Assembly (NCBI GenBank): GCA_038043285.1
Contig: JBBTCJ010000045.1
Location: forward strand, 1-17,172
Source of the DNA: JBBTCJ01 sp038043285
Lineage (GTDB): Bacteria > Planctomycetota > Phycisphaerae > UBA1845
Length of the DNA stretch: 17,172 bases
Direction of reading: 5' to 3'
Shown: positions 1-7,301 of the stretch, piece by piece
How positions within the stretch are numbered: the stretch's first letter is position 1
Layout of the letters: each line of letters opens with the position of its first letter
Made by a program: the position numbers and the translations under genes
Notes under the pieces: model-generated
Databases searched by the model: none
Told to the model about the DNA's origin: nothing
The model's input: only the letters and a program-made list of their open reading frames with translations

Positions 1-2
1 CA

Positions 3-1432
3 GAGCCTGGGAAAAAATCTCTTGACAGCCATGTTATCCTTTGAGTCATGGAAACGACAACGGTTTTGCCAGGGATGGACCTGACGGAGGTTGGACTTGA
101 GACGGCAGGAGTTTGCGCCGACGTCTTGGTGGCGGAGCCACCGCGGCTGCGTCGGCCGGATCGGAATCAGGCGTTGATGCAAACTTGCTGGTTGGATGAG
201 GTGCTGCCGGCTGACCATCAGGCCCGGACGATCTGGGCGGTGGTGGAGAAGCTGGATTTGGCGAAGTTCCATGAACCGCTGAGGGCCCGAGGCAGCGATC
301 CGGGTCGGTCGGCGACGGATCCGAAACTGCTGGTGGCCTTGTGGCTGTACGCCACGATGGAAGGGATCGGCAGCGGTCGGGAGATTGCCCGGCTGTGCGA
401 ATGCCACGACGCGTTTCGCTGGTTGTGCGGCGGCGTGCCGGTGAATTACCACACCCTCAACGACTTCCGGGTGGGACACGAAAAGGCCCTGGATGATCTG
501 TTTACGGAAGTGGTGGCCGTTTTGACGCACAAGGGCGTCGTCTCGGTCAAGCGAATCAGCCAGGACGGAACGAAAGTCCGGGCGAACGCCGGTGCCGGCA
601 GTTTTCGCAAGGAAGGCAAGCTGCGTGAGCATCTGGCCGCGGCGAAAGCGCAGGTGGAGGCCGTCAAACAACTGGCGGACGACCGTACGGTCAGCGCTGC
701 CAAGCGGGCGGCCCAGGAGCGCGCGGCTCGAGAACGGGAAGAACGGATTACGGCGGCGTTGGCCGAGTTGCCCAAGATTCAGGAAGACAAGATCCGTTCT
801 CGGGACAAGAAATCGATAGCCAAGGCCCCGCGGGCCTCGACCACCGATCCGGACGCTCGGGTGATGAAGATGCCGGATAACGGCTTTCGCCCGGCGTATA
901 ACGTGCAGTTGGCCGTCGATCCCAGTAGTCGGGCGATTGTCGGCGCGGAGGTGACCAACGCGCGGACGGATACGAAGGAGGCCGAGCCGCTTCGGGAACA
1001 GGTGGAGCGGCGTACCGGGCAGAAAGTGGAAGAGCATTTGGTGGACGGGGGCTACGTTCAAAAGGACCGCATCGAGCAAGCGGAAGCCCGCGGAACCAAG
1101 ATGTATGCTCCGGTTCCCAAGGCGCGGAAGGATCCTCGGGCCTACGAGGTCAAAAAGACCGATGGTCCCGGCGTGGCCGCGTGGCGGCAACGGATGGCGG
1201 GTGAGGAAGGCAAAGCGATTTATTCCCAGCGTGGATCGACCGTGGAGACGGTCAACGCGGACCTCAAAATGTTTCGAGGGCTTTCGCGGATGGTGGTGCG
1301 AGGATTGAAAGGGGTGCGGTGCCAGGTGTTGTGGTCGTCCCTGGCGTACAACCTCCTGCACTTCGCCCCGGTGTGGATCACCTGAGTGCGAGAAAACGAT
1401 CGAATCCCCGACGGAGTGATCGAAAAAGGCTC
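3..1432 (+). mobile_element. Probable IS1182-family insertion sequence, ends tentative
   Basis: The transposase gene implies an insertion sequence of roughly 1.4 kb. The only end-like signal I can find is a six-base inverted match, GAGCCT at 3-8 and AGGCTC at 1427-1432, framing the gene with short flanks. The inward bases do not match well, and the left end is too close to the window edge to look for a target duplication. The bounds are therefore a guess; the presence of an element is much surer than its limits. The right-hand match also overlaps a terminator-like hairpin. Confidence 0.35.
48..1385 (+). CDS. IS1182-family DDE transposase
   Basis: This 445-residue protein looks like a complete transposase that cuts and joins the ends of its own element. 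The N-terminal part (about 40-150) has the helical DUF772-like region common in IS5/IS1182 transposases. The catalytic core follows with candidate acidic residues D173 (in DGTKVRA), D333 (in LVDGGY) and E400 (in RGSTVETVNADLK). Between D173 and D333 lies a charged, helical insertion (about 190-260), usual for the family. The C-terminus is intact, with no frameshift or internal stop, so the enzyme could be active. The ATG at 48 has no strong ribosome site; a TGTTATCCT stretch at 32-40 could be a weak extended -10 element. It is transcribed toward, and is unrelated in function to, the minus-strand cytochrome operon. Confidence 0.9.
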   Translation: METTTVLPGMDLTEVGLETAGVCADVLVAEPPRLRRPDRNQALMQTCWLDEVLPADHQARTIWAVVEKLDLAKFHEPLRARGSDPGRSATDPKLLVALWLYATMEGIGSGREIARLCECHDAFRWLCGGVPVNYHTLNDFRVGHEKALDDLFTEVVAVLTHKGVVSVKRISQDGTKVRANAGAGSFRKEGKLREHLAAAKAQVEAVKQLADDRTVSAAKRAAQERAAREREERITAALAELPKIQEDKIRSRDKKSIAKAPRASTTDPDARVMKMPDNGFRPAYNVQLAVDPSSRAIVGAEVTNARTDTKEAEPLREQVERRTGQKVEEHLVDGGYVQKDRIEQAEARGTKMYAPVPKARKDPRAYEVKKTDGPGVAAWRQRMAGEEGKAIYSQRGSTVETVNADLKMFRGLSRMVVRGLKGVRCQVLWSSLAYNLLHFAPVWIT

Positions 1433-1446
1433 CGCGGGAAACGGAG
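1421..1446 (-). terminator. Rho-independent-like terminator on the minus strand
   Basis: Read on the minus strand, CTCCG (1446-1442) pairs with CGGAG (1434-1430) around a seven-base loop. CC and five T residues (complement of the A run 1423-1427) follow at once. It lies about 30 bases beyond the stop of the small minus-strand ORF and could end that transcript or the whole cytochrome operon. The stem is only five pairs. It may instead be part of the insertion sequence end. Confidence 0.45.
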
Positions 1447-1474
1447 AAACCGGAACAGGACCTAGCGTGAACGA

Positions 1475-1633
1475 TCATCCTCTGAATCCGTAATGCTTGA
1501 GTCCCCCAGAGGGGATCAAAATACTACCGCCCAAAGGCCAAAACTTTGAAAGTTTCTCAACCTCTTCAGCCCGCGCGACGCCGCGGAAGGCGGTACGCCC
1601 CGGCGTTCGCAAACGTTGATCCGCAAACCGCAT
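1475..1633 (-). CDS. Small hypothetical protein, 52 residues
   Basis: An ATG at 1633 on the minus strand is preceded by a perfect AGGAGG five bases upstream and opens a 52-codon frame ending in TGA at 1475. The product is basic and ends in a Gly/Ser/Pro-rich tail (GGSILIPSGGLKHYGF). No domain, signal peptide or membrane segment is evident and I do not recognise a family. It lies 209 bases beyond the 15-heme cytochrome on the same strand, and a terminator-like hairpin follows. Two DNA palindromes sit inside the frame, which is unusual for coding sequence. It could be a real small gene at the end of the operon, the 5' remnant of a gene broken near the transposase, or a chance frame. The strong ribosome site is the main argument for it. 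Confidence 0.35.
   Translation of the reverse strand: MRFADQRLRTPGRTAFRGVARAEEVEKLSKFWPLGGSILIPSGGLKHYGFRG
1497..1519. repeat. Inverted repeat inside the small ORF
   Basis: TTGA-G-TCCCC and GGGGA-TCAA form a nine-pair stem with one bulged G and a CAGA loop. No T tract follows on either strand, so it does not look like a simple terminator. Confidence 0.5.
1541..1555. repeat. Perfect 15-base palindrome AAACTTT-G-AAAGTTT
   Basis: Seven-base arms around a single central G, inside the 52-codon minus-strand frame. It could be a protein-binding site or part of a mobile-element end. It stands out as AT-rich in a GC-rich region. Confidence 0.5.
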
Positions 1634-1638
1634 GGCAA

Positions 1639-1644
1639 CCTCCT
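1639..1644 (-). promoter_or_regulatory. Strong Shine-Dalgarno for the 52-codon ORF
   Basis: AGGAGG on the minus strand, five bases before the ATG at 1633. It is one of the best ribosome sites in the window and fixes the start of the small ORF. I see no gene, clear promoter or repeat in the rest of the 1645-1842 stretch. Confidence 0.5.
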
Positions 1645-1842
1645 CTGTGAGAACGCGACGACACCTCTCGTCATTCCATATGAACGGCGGCGCTCGATCG
1701 CGGCAGCGTGGTTGATGATGGAACCACCCGGTCTGGGCGTGAGGCTACACGATCTTTCGAGGAACCAAAAGACGCGACCTGGCGTCGGAAAGTGTACAAC
1801 GCGGCGGCGGCATGAGGAGCATCTCTCCGGTCGCCTTGAGCG

Positions 1843-3195
1843 TCATTTCTCTTGCGCCGTCGCCAGCGGGGGTATATTTTCCACCGGAGTCTCACGATCG
1901 TAGCGATAGGGTCGATGGCAGCCCGGTCCGCACGATCCGCCGGTCTCGGTTTGTTTGAAGTTGACGGGCAGGTTCCAGTCGCCGAAGGGGACGCGGTCGG
2001 CAATGTACTTCGCGTTTTTCGCGGCGTGGGGGTCGTGGCAGGCGCGGCAGGTGCGCCCCTTGTCGGCCTTGTTCACGTGGAGGTAATGGAGGTTTTGCCT
2101 GCCGTTGCGGAACTCGGTGGCGTCGTCGGTGGTCACCTCGGCGAAGGCGGCCGCCTCGTGGCACTCGAAGCACAGGGCGTAGCGATCCTCGCCGTAGGGC
2201 GAGTAGAACTTGGCCGGGTAGGCCTTCGCCAGCAGGGCGGCGTTGTCTCCACCGTGCGGAGCGTGACAGGCCTGGCACTCGCCGTCGCGGACCGGGCCGT
2301 GCGGGTTGTCGTTGGTCTTCAGGTGTTCAGCCACGTTGAGCAGCTTGCCCCGCGCCCCCGTGAGTGCCTGGTTGTGGCACGAGAGGCAGATCTCGCCCGC
2401 GGGCTTGAGCAGCATCCCTGCGTGGTTCGACCCGTGCACGTCGTGGCAGGTCATGCAGGCCGCGTCCTTGGTGATGGGCGAATGCTTCACCGTCGCGTCC
2501 TCGGCGAGCTTGGCGACGTCGTCGTGACAATCCAGGCACAGCGCGGGCGGCGGCGCGGTGAGCATCCACTTGTGCGGCGAGGCGTGCGGGTTGTGGCAGG
2601 AGGTGCAATCGTCCTTGACCGGGGCGTGAACGTGCTTGCGGTCGGAGACCTTCTCCTTGACGTCGTCGTGACACTCGTAGCACAGCGCCGGACCGGCGGC
2701 GGTGAGCAGTTTGGGGTGCGGCGACGCGTGGGGATTGTGGCAGGCGGTGCATTCGCCCGCGGCCGCCGGGCCGTGGATGCTGGCCACGTCCGGCAGTACG
2801 TCGTCGTGGCAGTCCAGGCACAGGGCCTTGAGGGAATCGGCCTTCAACAAGCGCGGCGTCTTAGAGGCGTGCGGGTCATGACAGGCGGTGCATGGGCCCT
2901 GACCGACCGGTTGATGGATGGTTTTGCCTTCGAAAGCGTCATGGCACTCGGTGCAGAGCTTGGCGTCCGAAGCCGCGAGGCGGAACTTGTGCTTTCCTCC
3001 CTCGACGGCCTGGTGACACGCGTCGCAGGTGTCCGCTTCCACCGGCGCGTGGACGATCCCGGCGGACTTGTACGCTCCGTGACATGCAGTGGCACTGCAA
3101 CTGCCCTCGTATTTTTCCTGGTCTTGCGCCGATGCCGCGGTCGCCAGGAACAGGGCGAACACGCCGCACCCACGCACGCCCGAGACAGGTTTCAC
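1843..3195 (-). CDS. Secreted 15-heme c-type cytochrome, doubled-CXXCH family
   Basis: A 450-residue periplasmic or extracellular electron carrier. Residues 1-23 form a signal peptide ending ASA before Q24. Fifteen heme-attachment motifs follow. The first is CX4CH (C33-H39). Thirteen are standard CXXCH, at 57, 81, 102, 126, 149, 172, 197, 220, 247, 270, 307, 342 and 383. The last is CX3CH (C422-H427). The middle is built from repeats of about 45-50 residues, each with two motifs and phrases such as CHDPHAS and LCLDCHDDV, typical of doubled-CXXCH cytochromes. I chose the GTG at 3195 because it overlaps the upstream stop in a GTGA and leads straight into the signal peptide. The open frame continues upstream, but that part is out of phase with the preceding gene. 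Its redox partner and substrate cannot be told from sequence. Confidence 0.93.
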   Translation of the reverse strand: MKPVSGVRGCGVFALFLATAASAQDQEKYEGSCSATACHGAYKSAGIVHAPVEADTCDACHQAVEGGKHKFRLAASDAKLCTECHDAFEGKTIHQPVGQGPCTACHDPHASKTPRLLKADSLKALCLDCHDDVLPDVASIHGPAAAGECTACHNPHASPHPKLLTAAGPALCYECHDDVKEKVSDRKHVHAPVKDDCTSCHNPHASPHKWMLTAPPPALCLDCHDDVAKLAEDATVKHSPITKDAACMTCHDVHGSNHAGMLLKPAGEICLSCHNQALTGARGKLLNVAEHLKTNDNPHGPVRDGECQACHAPHGGDNAALLAKAYPAKFYSPYGEDRYALCFECHEAAAFAEVTTDDATEFRNGRQNLHYLHVNKADKGRTCRACHDPHAAKNAKYIADRVPFGDWNLPVNFKQTETGGSCGPGCHRPYRYDRETPVENIPPLATAQEK

Positions 3196-4364
3196 GGATG
3201 CCCTCCCGCGGGCGGCGGCGACGGCTGCGTGCCGAACGAAAGCACCAACGCCCCCGCCGGCGTCGAGACGGTCCTGGGCTTGTTCATCTCCAACCATACC
3301 GTGGGCGCCGAAGCGGGATCCTCTCCAATCTCGACCCGCAAGGCGGCCACGCCTCGCGCCGCCGACTTGTACTCCTCCACGATCCGCCCGCACTCGACAA
3401 ACTCGGTCAACTTGAACTTGTATTGCGATCCGGGGACCGCGACGGCGTCGCCCTTGGCGAAAGCGGCTGACTTGGTTTCGCCTTCGTGCCGCGTCCAGAG
3501 TTCCACACGGTCGGCCCCGATCACCACCACGGCGTAGTCCGGAACTTTCTGCGGAGTTTCGACGGGGCAATCCAACGACACGCGATAGGGAAGTTGGTTC
3601 ACGTCCGGCTGAACAAAGCCGGGGAACTTGGCGAAGACCCAACGCTGCTCGGTGACGCCGCCGTGTTCGATCTCGACCAGCGCCGCCGGGTTGACCCGAT
3701 GCTCGGAGCGGTTCACCGGGGTCATGGTCTTGTCGTCCATCGCGTAGTCGGGGAAGAAGTGCCTCACCCGTACGGTGCACCCGAGGTCGTCGAGCTTCTG
3801 CGGCAGATCATCGCCCAGGGCGATCGCCCGCGTCGCCTCGGAGTCAATCCGCCCGACGAGCACCTTGGGCTTGCGGGTCAGCTCGTTCTTGAACTGGTCG
3901 AACAACTCGTCCCGTTGCGATGCATCGGTCAGGCGCATCAATCGCCAAGTGGCGATGAAGCTGATGAGCCGGTTGCGCTCGGCGTCGTCGGCGAGGAGCC
4001 AGCGCTGGTAGGACTGTGTCGGCCCGTCGACGGACAGCCTGACCGCGGGTCGCCCGTCGGACCCCTTGTCTTCGACCACGCGTTGATCGAGCGTGGACTG
4101 CGGAAGGTATTCCTTGAGGCGAATCGGGGGAAACTTCCCCGGAGGCGTGACCGTCTGATCCAACTTCGCCTCGCGCAGCGGGGTCTCCAGGGACAAGGGC
4201 GTCGTCAGCGTATCGCCGACGGCCGCCGGTCGAACCTGGAAATACAGCTTCTGATCCGGCATCGGCGGATGCGTCCCGTGCTGTGCGGCCGCGCCGCTCG
4301 CCGAAAGAAGCAAGGTCGTCACCGCCAACCGTCGTCGAAGTGGTTCCTTCCGTCCGTTTCGCAT
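3192..4364 (-). CDS. Secreted protein resembling the soluble part of ResB/Ccs1
   Basis: A 390-residue exported protein with a basic start, a hydrophobic stretch and a likely cleavage after AAA27. I see no further membrane segment. Two stretches recall the periplasmic part of ResB/Ccs1, which handles apocytochrome and heme in System II cytochrome c maturation. One is about 192-250, with FFPDYAMDD, NPAALVEIEHGG and RWVFAKFPGF. The other is about 313-375, with YKFKLTEFVECGRIVEEYKS and WLEMNKPRTVS. The membrane helices of true ResB are missing. It has three Cys after the signal peptide and a Pro-rich tail. It starts one base after the activator gene's stop and overlaps the cytochrome gene by four bases, so co-translation is likely. 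A role in maturing or docking that cytochrome is inferred; the ResB link is from memory of the family pattern and is moderate. Confidence 0.7.
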   Translation of the reverse strand: MRNGRKEPLRRRLAVTTLLLSASGAAAQHGTHPPMPDQKLYFQVRPAAVGDTLTTPLSLETPLREAKLDQTVTPPGKFPPIRLKEYLPQSTLDQRVVEDKGSDGRPAVRLSVDGPTQSYQRWLLADDAERNRLISFIATWRLMRLTDASQRDELFDQFKNELTRKPKVLVGRIDSEATRAIALGDDLPQKLDDLGCTVRVRHFFPDYAMDDKTMTPVNRSEHRVNPAALVEIEHGGVTEQRWVFAKFPGFVQPDVNQLPYRVSLDCPVETPQKVPDYAVVVIGADRVELWTRHEGETKSAAFAKGDAVAVPGSQYKFKLTEFVECGRIVEEYKSAARGVAALRVEIGEDPASAPTVWLEMNKPRTVSTPAGALVLSFGTQPSPPPAGGHP

Positions 4365-4365
4365 G

Positions 4366-5754
4366 TTAGCTTGCCGACGCCTCCGCTCGCTGGCCCTTGG
4401 AGATATCGAGTTCTTCCAGCTTGCGGTACAGGCTGGAGAGTCCGATTCCCAACACCTGGGCCGCCTGGGCCTTGTCGCCTCCGACGCTGAGCAACACTTT
4501 GGTGATGTGCTCGCGCTCGAACTCGTGCACCGCCGCCCGAAGGTTGGCCGAGAACGCCGCCGAACGCCGCGACGGCGTCACGCCCAGAGCGAGGTCGTCG
4601 ACGCTTACGCTGCGTCCCCCGGCGAAGATCAGCGCCCGCTCGACGACGTTCTCCAGCTCGCGGACATTTCCCCGCCACGGATAGTTCATCATCGCCTCCA
4701 GGGCGGAGTCCGTGAAACCGGGAGACTGCACGTTCAGCTCGGTGTTGTACTGCCGAAGGAAATGATCCGCGAGCAGACGGATGTCCTCGCGTCGGTCGCG
4801 CAACGGCGGGATCGTCACCTGAATGACGTTCAGCCTGTAGTACAAATCTTCGCGAAAGTTTCCGGACTCGACGGCCTGGGTCAGGTCGCGATTGGTGGCC
4901 GCCACCACCCGGATGTGCACCGGCCGCGGCTTGCTCTCGCCGACGCGGGTTACCGCCCGCTGCTCGATCGCCCGCAGCAGGACGGCCTGACTATGATACG
5001 GGAGATTTCCGATTTCGTCGAGAAACAGGGTGCCTCCGTTGGCGGTCTCGAAATACCCCGCCCGATCGGTGTCCGCGCCGGTGAAGGCACCCTTGCGGTA
5101 CCCGAACAGTTCGCTCTCCACCAGGGTGTCGGCCAAGCCGCCGCAATTGACCGCGATGAACGGCTTGTCTTTGGTGACTCCGGAGTGGTGGATCGCGCGG
5201 GCGACCACCTCCTTGCCCGTGCCGCTCTCGCCGAAGATCAACACGTTGCTCATGGTGTTGCAGACGCGGGCCACGGTGTCCTTGATTGCGGTGATGCTCG
5301 GCGATCGACCGATGAAGGCGATCTCCATCTGCCCGACCCGCAGTTGCTCCTTGAGCAGCTTGTTTTCCTTTTCGAGGTCGTCGTGGGCCAGCAGGCGCTT
5401 GAGCTTGAAGATCACCTCATCGAGGATCAGCGGCTTGCAGATGTAGTCGCTGACCCCCTTCTTCATCGCCTCGACGGCGGTTTCGACCTCCCCAAAGGCG
5501 GTGATGACGATGATCACTGCGTCGGGGGCGAGCTTCCTCGCGTGGTCGATGAGGTCCATTCCGCTGACGCCCGGCATGCGCAAATCGGTGATCATCGCCC
5601 CGACGTCGTTTTGCCGCAGCGCTTTGAGCGCCAGCGAGCCGTCGCGACAGGCGATGACGTTGAATCCCTCCTCGCGCAACACCTGGGCGAGGTTCTCCCG
5701 CAAAGTGTCTTCGTCGTCCGCCAGTAACACGGTGGTCAGGGGCTTGTTATGCAT
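4366..5754 (-). CDS. NtrC-family sigma-54-dependent response regulator
   Basis: A complete 462-residue cytoplasmic activator. The receiver domain (about 7-120) has the acidic pair D13/D14, phospho-acceptor D57 (ITDLRMPG), T85 and K107. The AAA+ domain (about 145-385) has Walker A GESGTGKE (175-182), the sigma-54-contacting GAFTGA loop (222-227), Walker B LFLDE (243-247) and the arginine-finger region FREDLYYRLN (300-309). A Fis-type helix-turn-helix sits at about 411-447. All key residues are present, so it should be phosphorylated, hydrolyse ATP and open sigma-54 promoters. It overlaps the kinase gene by eight bases (ATGCATAA), which makes the kinase its likely partner. Possible targets are the two sigma-54-like sites upstream of the operon. 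Confidence 0.95.
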   Translation of the reverse strand: MHNKPLTTVLLADDEDTLRENLAQVLREEGFNVIACRDGSLALKALRQNDVGAMITDLRMPGVSGMDLIDHARKLAPDAVIIVITAFGEVETAVEAMKKGVSDYICKPLILDEVIFKLKRLLAHDDLEKENKLLKEQLRVGQMEIAFIGRSPSITAIKDTVARVCNTMSNVLIFGESGTGKEVVARAIHHSGVTKDKPFIAVNCGGLADTLVESELFGYRKGAFTGADTDRAGYFETANGGTLFLDEIGNLPYHSQAVLLRAIEQRAVTRVGESKPRPVHIRVVAATNRDLTQAVESGNFREDLYYRLNVIQVTIPPLRDRREDIRLLADHFLRQYNTELNVQSPGFTDSALEAMMNYPWRGNVRELENVVERALIFAGGRSVSVDDLALGVTPSRRSAAFSANLRAAVHEFEREHITKVLLSVGGDKAQAAQVLGIGLSSLYRKLEELDISKGQRAEASAS

Positions 5755-7165
5755 CGGGTGCTTTCAGGAGTATGGGAATCTCGACGGTGAAGACCGTGCC
5801 TCCTCCGTCGCGCGGGTGGAAGTCGATGCTTCCGCCATGTTTCTGCACAATGCCGTAACTGACGGCCAAACCCAGCCCGGTTCCCTTCCCCTGTTCCTTG
5901 GTCGTGAAGAACGGCTCGAAGACCCGCCGACCGACCTCGCGCGGAATGCCGCATCCGGTGTCCGCGACGCTGAACACCGTACTTCGCCCGTGCGCCCGGG
6001 CGCTGACCGCCAGCGTGCCGCCCTCGGGCATGGCATCCAGGGCGTTGAGCAGCAGGTTGATAAACACCTGCTGCAGTTGCCCGCGCAGCGCATACGTTTT
6101 CGGCAACGAGTCCAACCGCTGAAGCTCAATCCGCGACGTCTTCGCCCGACCATCGAAGGACACCAGGGCGACGGCTTCCTCCAGCGTCGCGCCGAGGTCC
6201 GCCAATTCCCAGCGCTCCGCGACCGGCCGGGCGATGGCCCCCATCTGCCGCACGGTCTCGGAAATCCGCTGAATGTGCCTTTGAATCAGATCCAACTGCG
6301 ACGGGTCGATCCCCGACGATTGCTGCCGCTTGACCATCTGCACGATCGACGAGATGCTCGACAGGGGGTTGCCGATCTCGTGCGCGATGCCCGCGGCCAA
6401 CTGTCCGACGGCGACCATCTTCTCCTTCTCCGCCATTTGCGCGTGCATGCGGCGGACCTTCTCGGCCTCGGCTCCCAGCATGAACATCAGGCTGTTGAAG
6501 CTCTCGCCGAGCCGGGTCAGACCGTCGGGACACGAGCGCCGGTACACCGGGCACTCGTGGCATTGCTGGATGGTGACCTGCGGCGACCGCCCCTCCCACG
6601 TGGACCCGGAAAGCGCCAGCCTTTGCCAACAAGGCTGCCCCGTTCCGTCCGCCACCGGCAGGCCCGATTGCGGGCACTCGACGATGTCCCCCAGATCGAC
6701 CCGGTACGGATTCTGAAATTGCGCACGCTCGCCCGCGTTGGTGCAATACGCTTCCAGTCGTCGGCTGAGAAGCTCGGCCGTTGATTCGATCCGTTGCTGC
6801 TGACGAAGCATGACCAGGTAAGTGATCGTGCAGCCGCCGACGGTCACCAGCGCCGAGCAGATCGTCAGCAGAAAATGACGCCATCCGGTCGAAAGACCGG
6901 GAAAATAAACCCGCTCGACAACGTCCAGACTGACGAACAGCGCCGCGCAGGCGCACAGCAAACCAAGCGCTCCGACGATCGGCCATCCATGCCAGAGGGG
7001 GCGGGGAGCGTCCACACGGACAAGCGGCTGGGAGGGCGCTTCGGACGGCGCGTCCGCCAAGCCCGGCGCAAGATTCGGGTGCAGCCGACCATTGCCGTGA
7101 CATGCCTCGCTCGTGGTCCGCGTGGTTGGTTCGCTCACGGTCGGTCTCGCCCGAATGCCTCGCAC
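5747..7165 (-). CDS. Membrane sensor histidine kinase with Cys-rich linker
   Basis: A 472-residue kinase. A polar N-terminal region precedes two membrane helices (about 60-80 and 97-119) joined by a short loop of about 16 residues, so there is almost no periplasmic sensor. A cytoplasmic segment (120-230) holds six cysteines (141, 164, 179, 202, 205, 212), including a CHECPVYRRSC cluster. The transmitter follows: H262 in AHEIGNP, N370/N374 in the N box, DTGCGIP (402-408) and GKGTGLGLA (427-435). This is the NtrB/ZraS-like layout that pairs with NtrC-type regulators, and the next gene is one. The Cys segment could bind metal or an Fe-S cluster and sense redox state, but that is inference. The start is uncertain: GTG at 7165 lacks a good ribosome site and GTG at 7138 is an alternative. 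Confidence 0.93.
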   Translation of the reverse strand: MRGIRARPTVSEPTTRTTSEACHGNGRLHPNLAPGLADAPSEAPSQPLVRVDAPRPLWHGWPIVGALGLLCACAALFVSLDVVERVYFPGLSTGWRHFLLTICSALVTVGGCTITYLVMLRQQQRIESTAELLSRRLEAYCTNAGERAQFQNPYRVDLGDIVECPQSGLPVADGTGQPCWQRLALSGSTWEGRSPQVTIQQCHECPVYRRSCPDGLTRLGESFNSLMFMLGAEAEKVRRMHAQMAEKEKMVAVGQLAAGIAHEIGNPLSSISSIVQMVKRQQSSGIDPSQLDLIQRHIQRISETVRQMGAIARPVAERWELADLGATLEEAVALVSFDGRAKTSRIELQRLDSLPKTYALRGQLQQVFINLLLNALDAMPEGGTLAVSARAHGRSTVFSVADTGCGIPREVGRRVFEPFFTTKEQGKGTGLGLAVSYGIVQKHGGSIDFHPRDGGGTVFTVEIPILLKAPDA

Positions 7166-7230
7166 GGCTTAAAACCGCCCGGCCGGGGTTTCTCGGTCGG
7201 CCGCCCAAGCCGGCTACCGGGATAGGTTGG

Positions 7231-7246
7231 GGCAAGTTCTATGCCG
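7231..7246 (-). promoter_or_regulatory. Sigma-54-like promoter for the kinase operon
   Basis: The minus strand reads CGGCATAGAACTTGCC. It matches the sigma-54 consensus at GGCA and TTGC, with exactly ten bases between the -24 GG and -12 GC. Transcription would begin near 7220, giving a leader of about 55 bases before the kinase start. An operon encoding a sigma-54 activator makes autoregulation plausible. This is judged by eye and is not tested. Confidence 0.45.
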
Positions 7247-7266
7247 AAAACGAGAATTGTTAAAGT

Positions 7267-7277
7267 GCAATTATTGC
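7267..7277. repeat. Short palindrome GCAAT-T-ATTGC between the divergent promoters
   Basis: Perfect five-base arms around a T, in an AT-rich stretch midway between the two outward sigma-54-like sites. It could be an operator. It is closer to both promoters than typical NtrC enhancer sites (usually 100 bases or more upstream), so a repressor or another activator may use it. Confidence 0.3.
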
Positions 7278-7301
7278 TGTGTAGTTTTAATTCGCGGTTG
7301 C

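Noticed and set aside
22..27. Perfect TTGACA before the transposase
   Set aside because: A -10 at the usual 16-18 base spacing would fall on the start codon region (45-50) and does not match.
1616..1903. Plus-strand 95-codon frame in the gap after the transposase
   Set aside because: No ribosome site or domain, and it runs into the antisense of the cytochrome gene end.
1852..3537. A 561-codon plus-strand frame opposite the cytochrome
   Set aside because: It is the mirror of a GC-rich coding strand. The minus strand carries 15 heme motifs and a signal peptide, while this frame has no recognisable domain.
3196..3780. Extension of the cytochrome frame upstream to 3780
   Set aside because: It overlaps the preceding gene out of phase, reads as Arg/Gly-rich noise, and would bury the signal peptide. 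GTG 3195 explains the start.
4363..5727. Long plus-strand frames opposite the activator and kinase (also 5501-6784 and 3486-4490)
   Set aside because: They lie opposite complete, motif-rich genes and show only the composition expected from antisense of GC-rich codons.
7178..7187. Ten-base palindrome CCCGGCCGGG near the kinase start
   Set aside because: In such GC-rich sequence a palindrome of this composition is expected by chance and has no supporting context.
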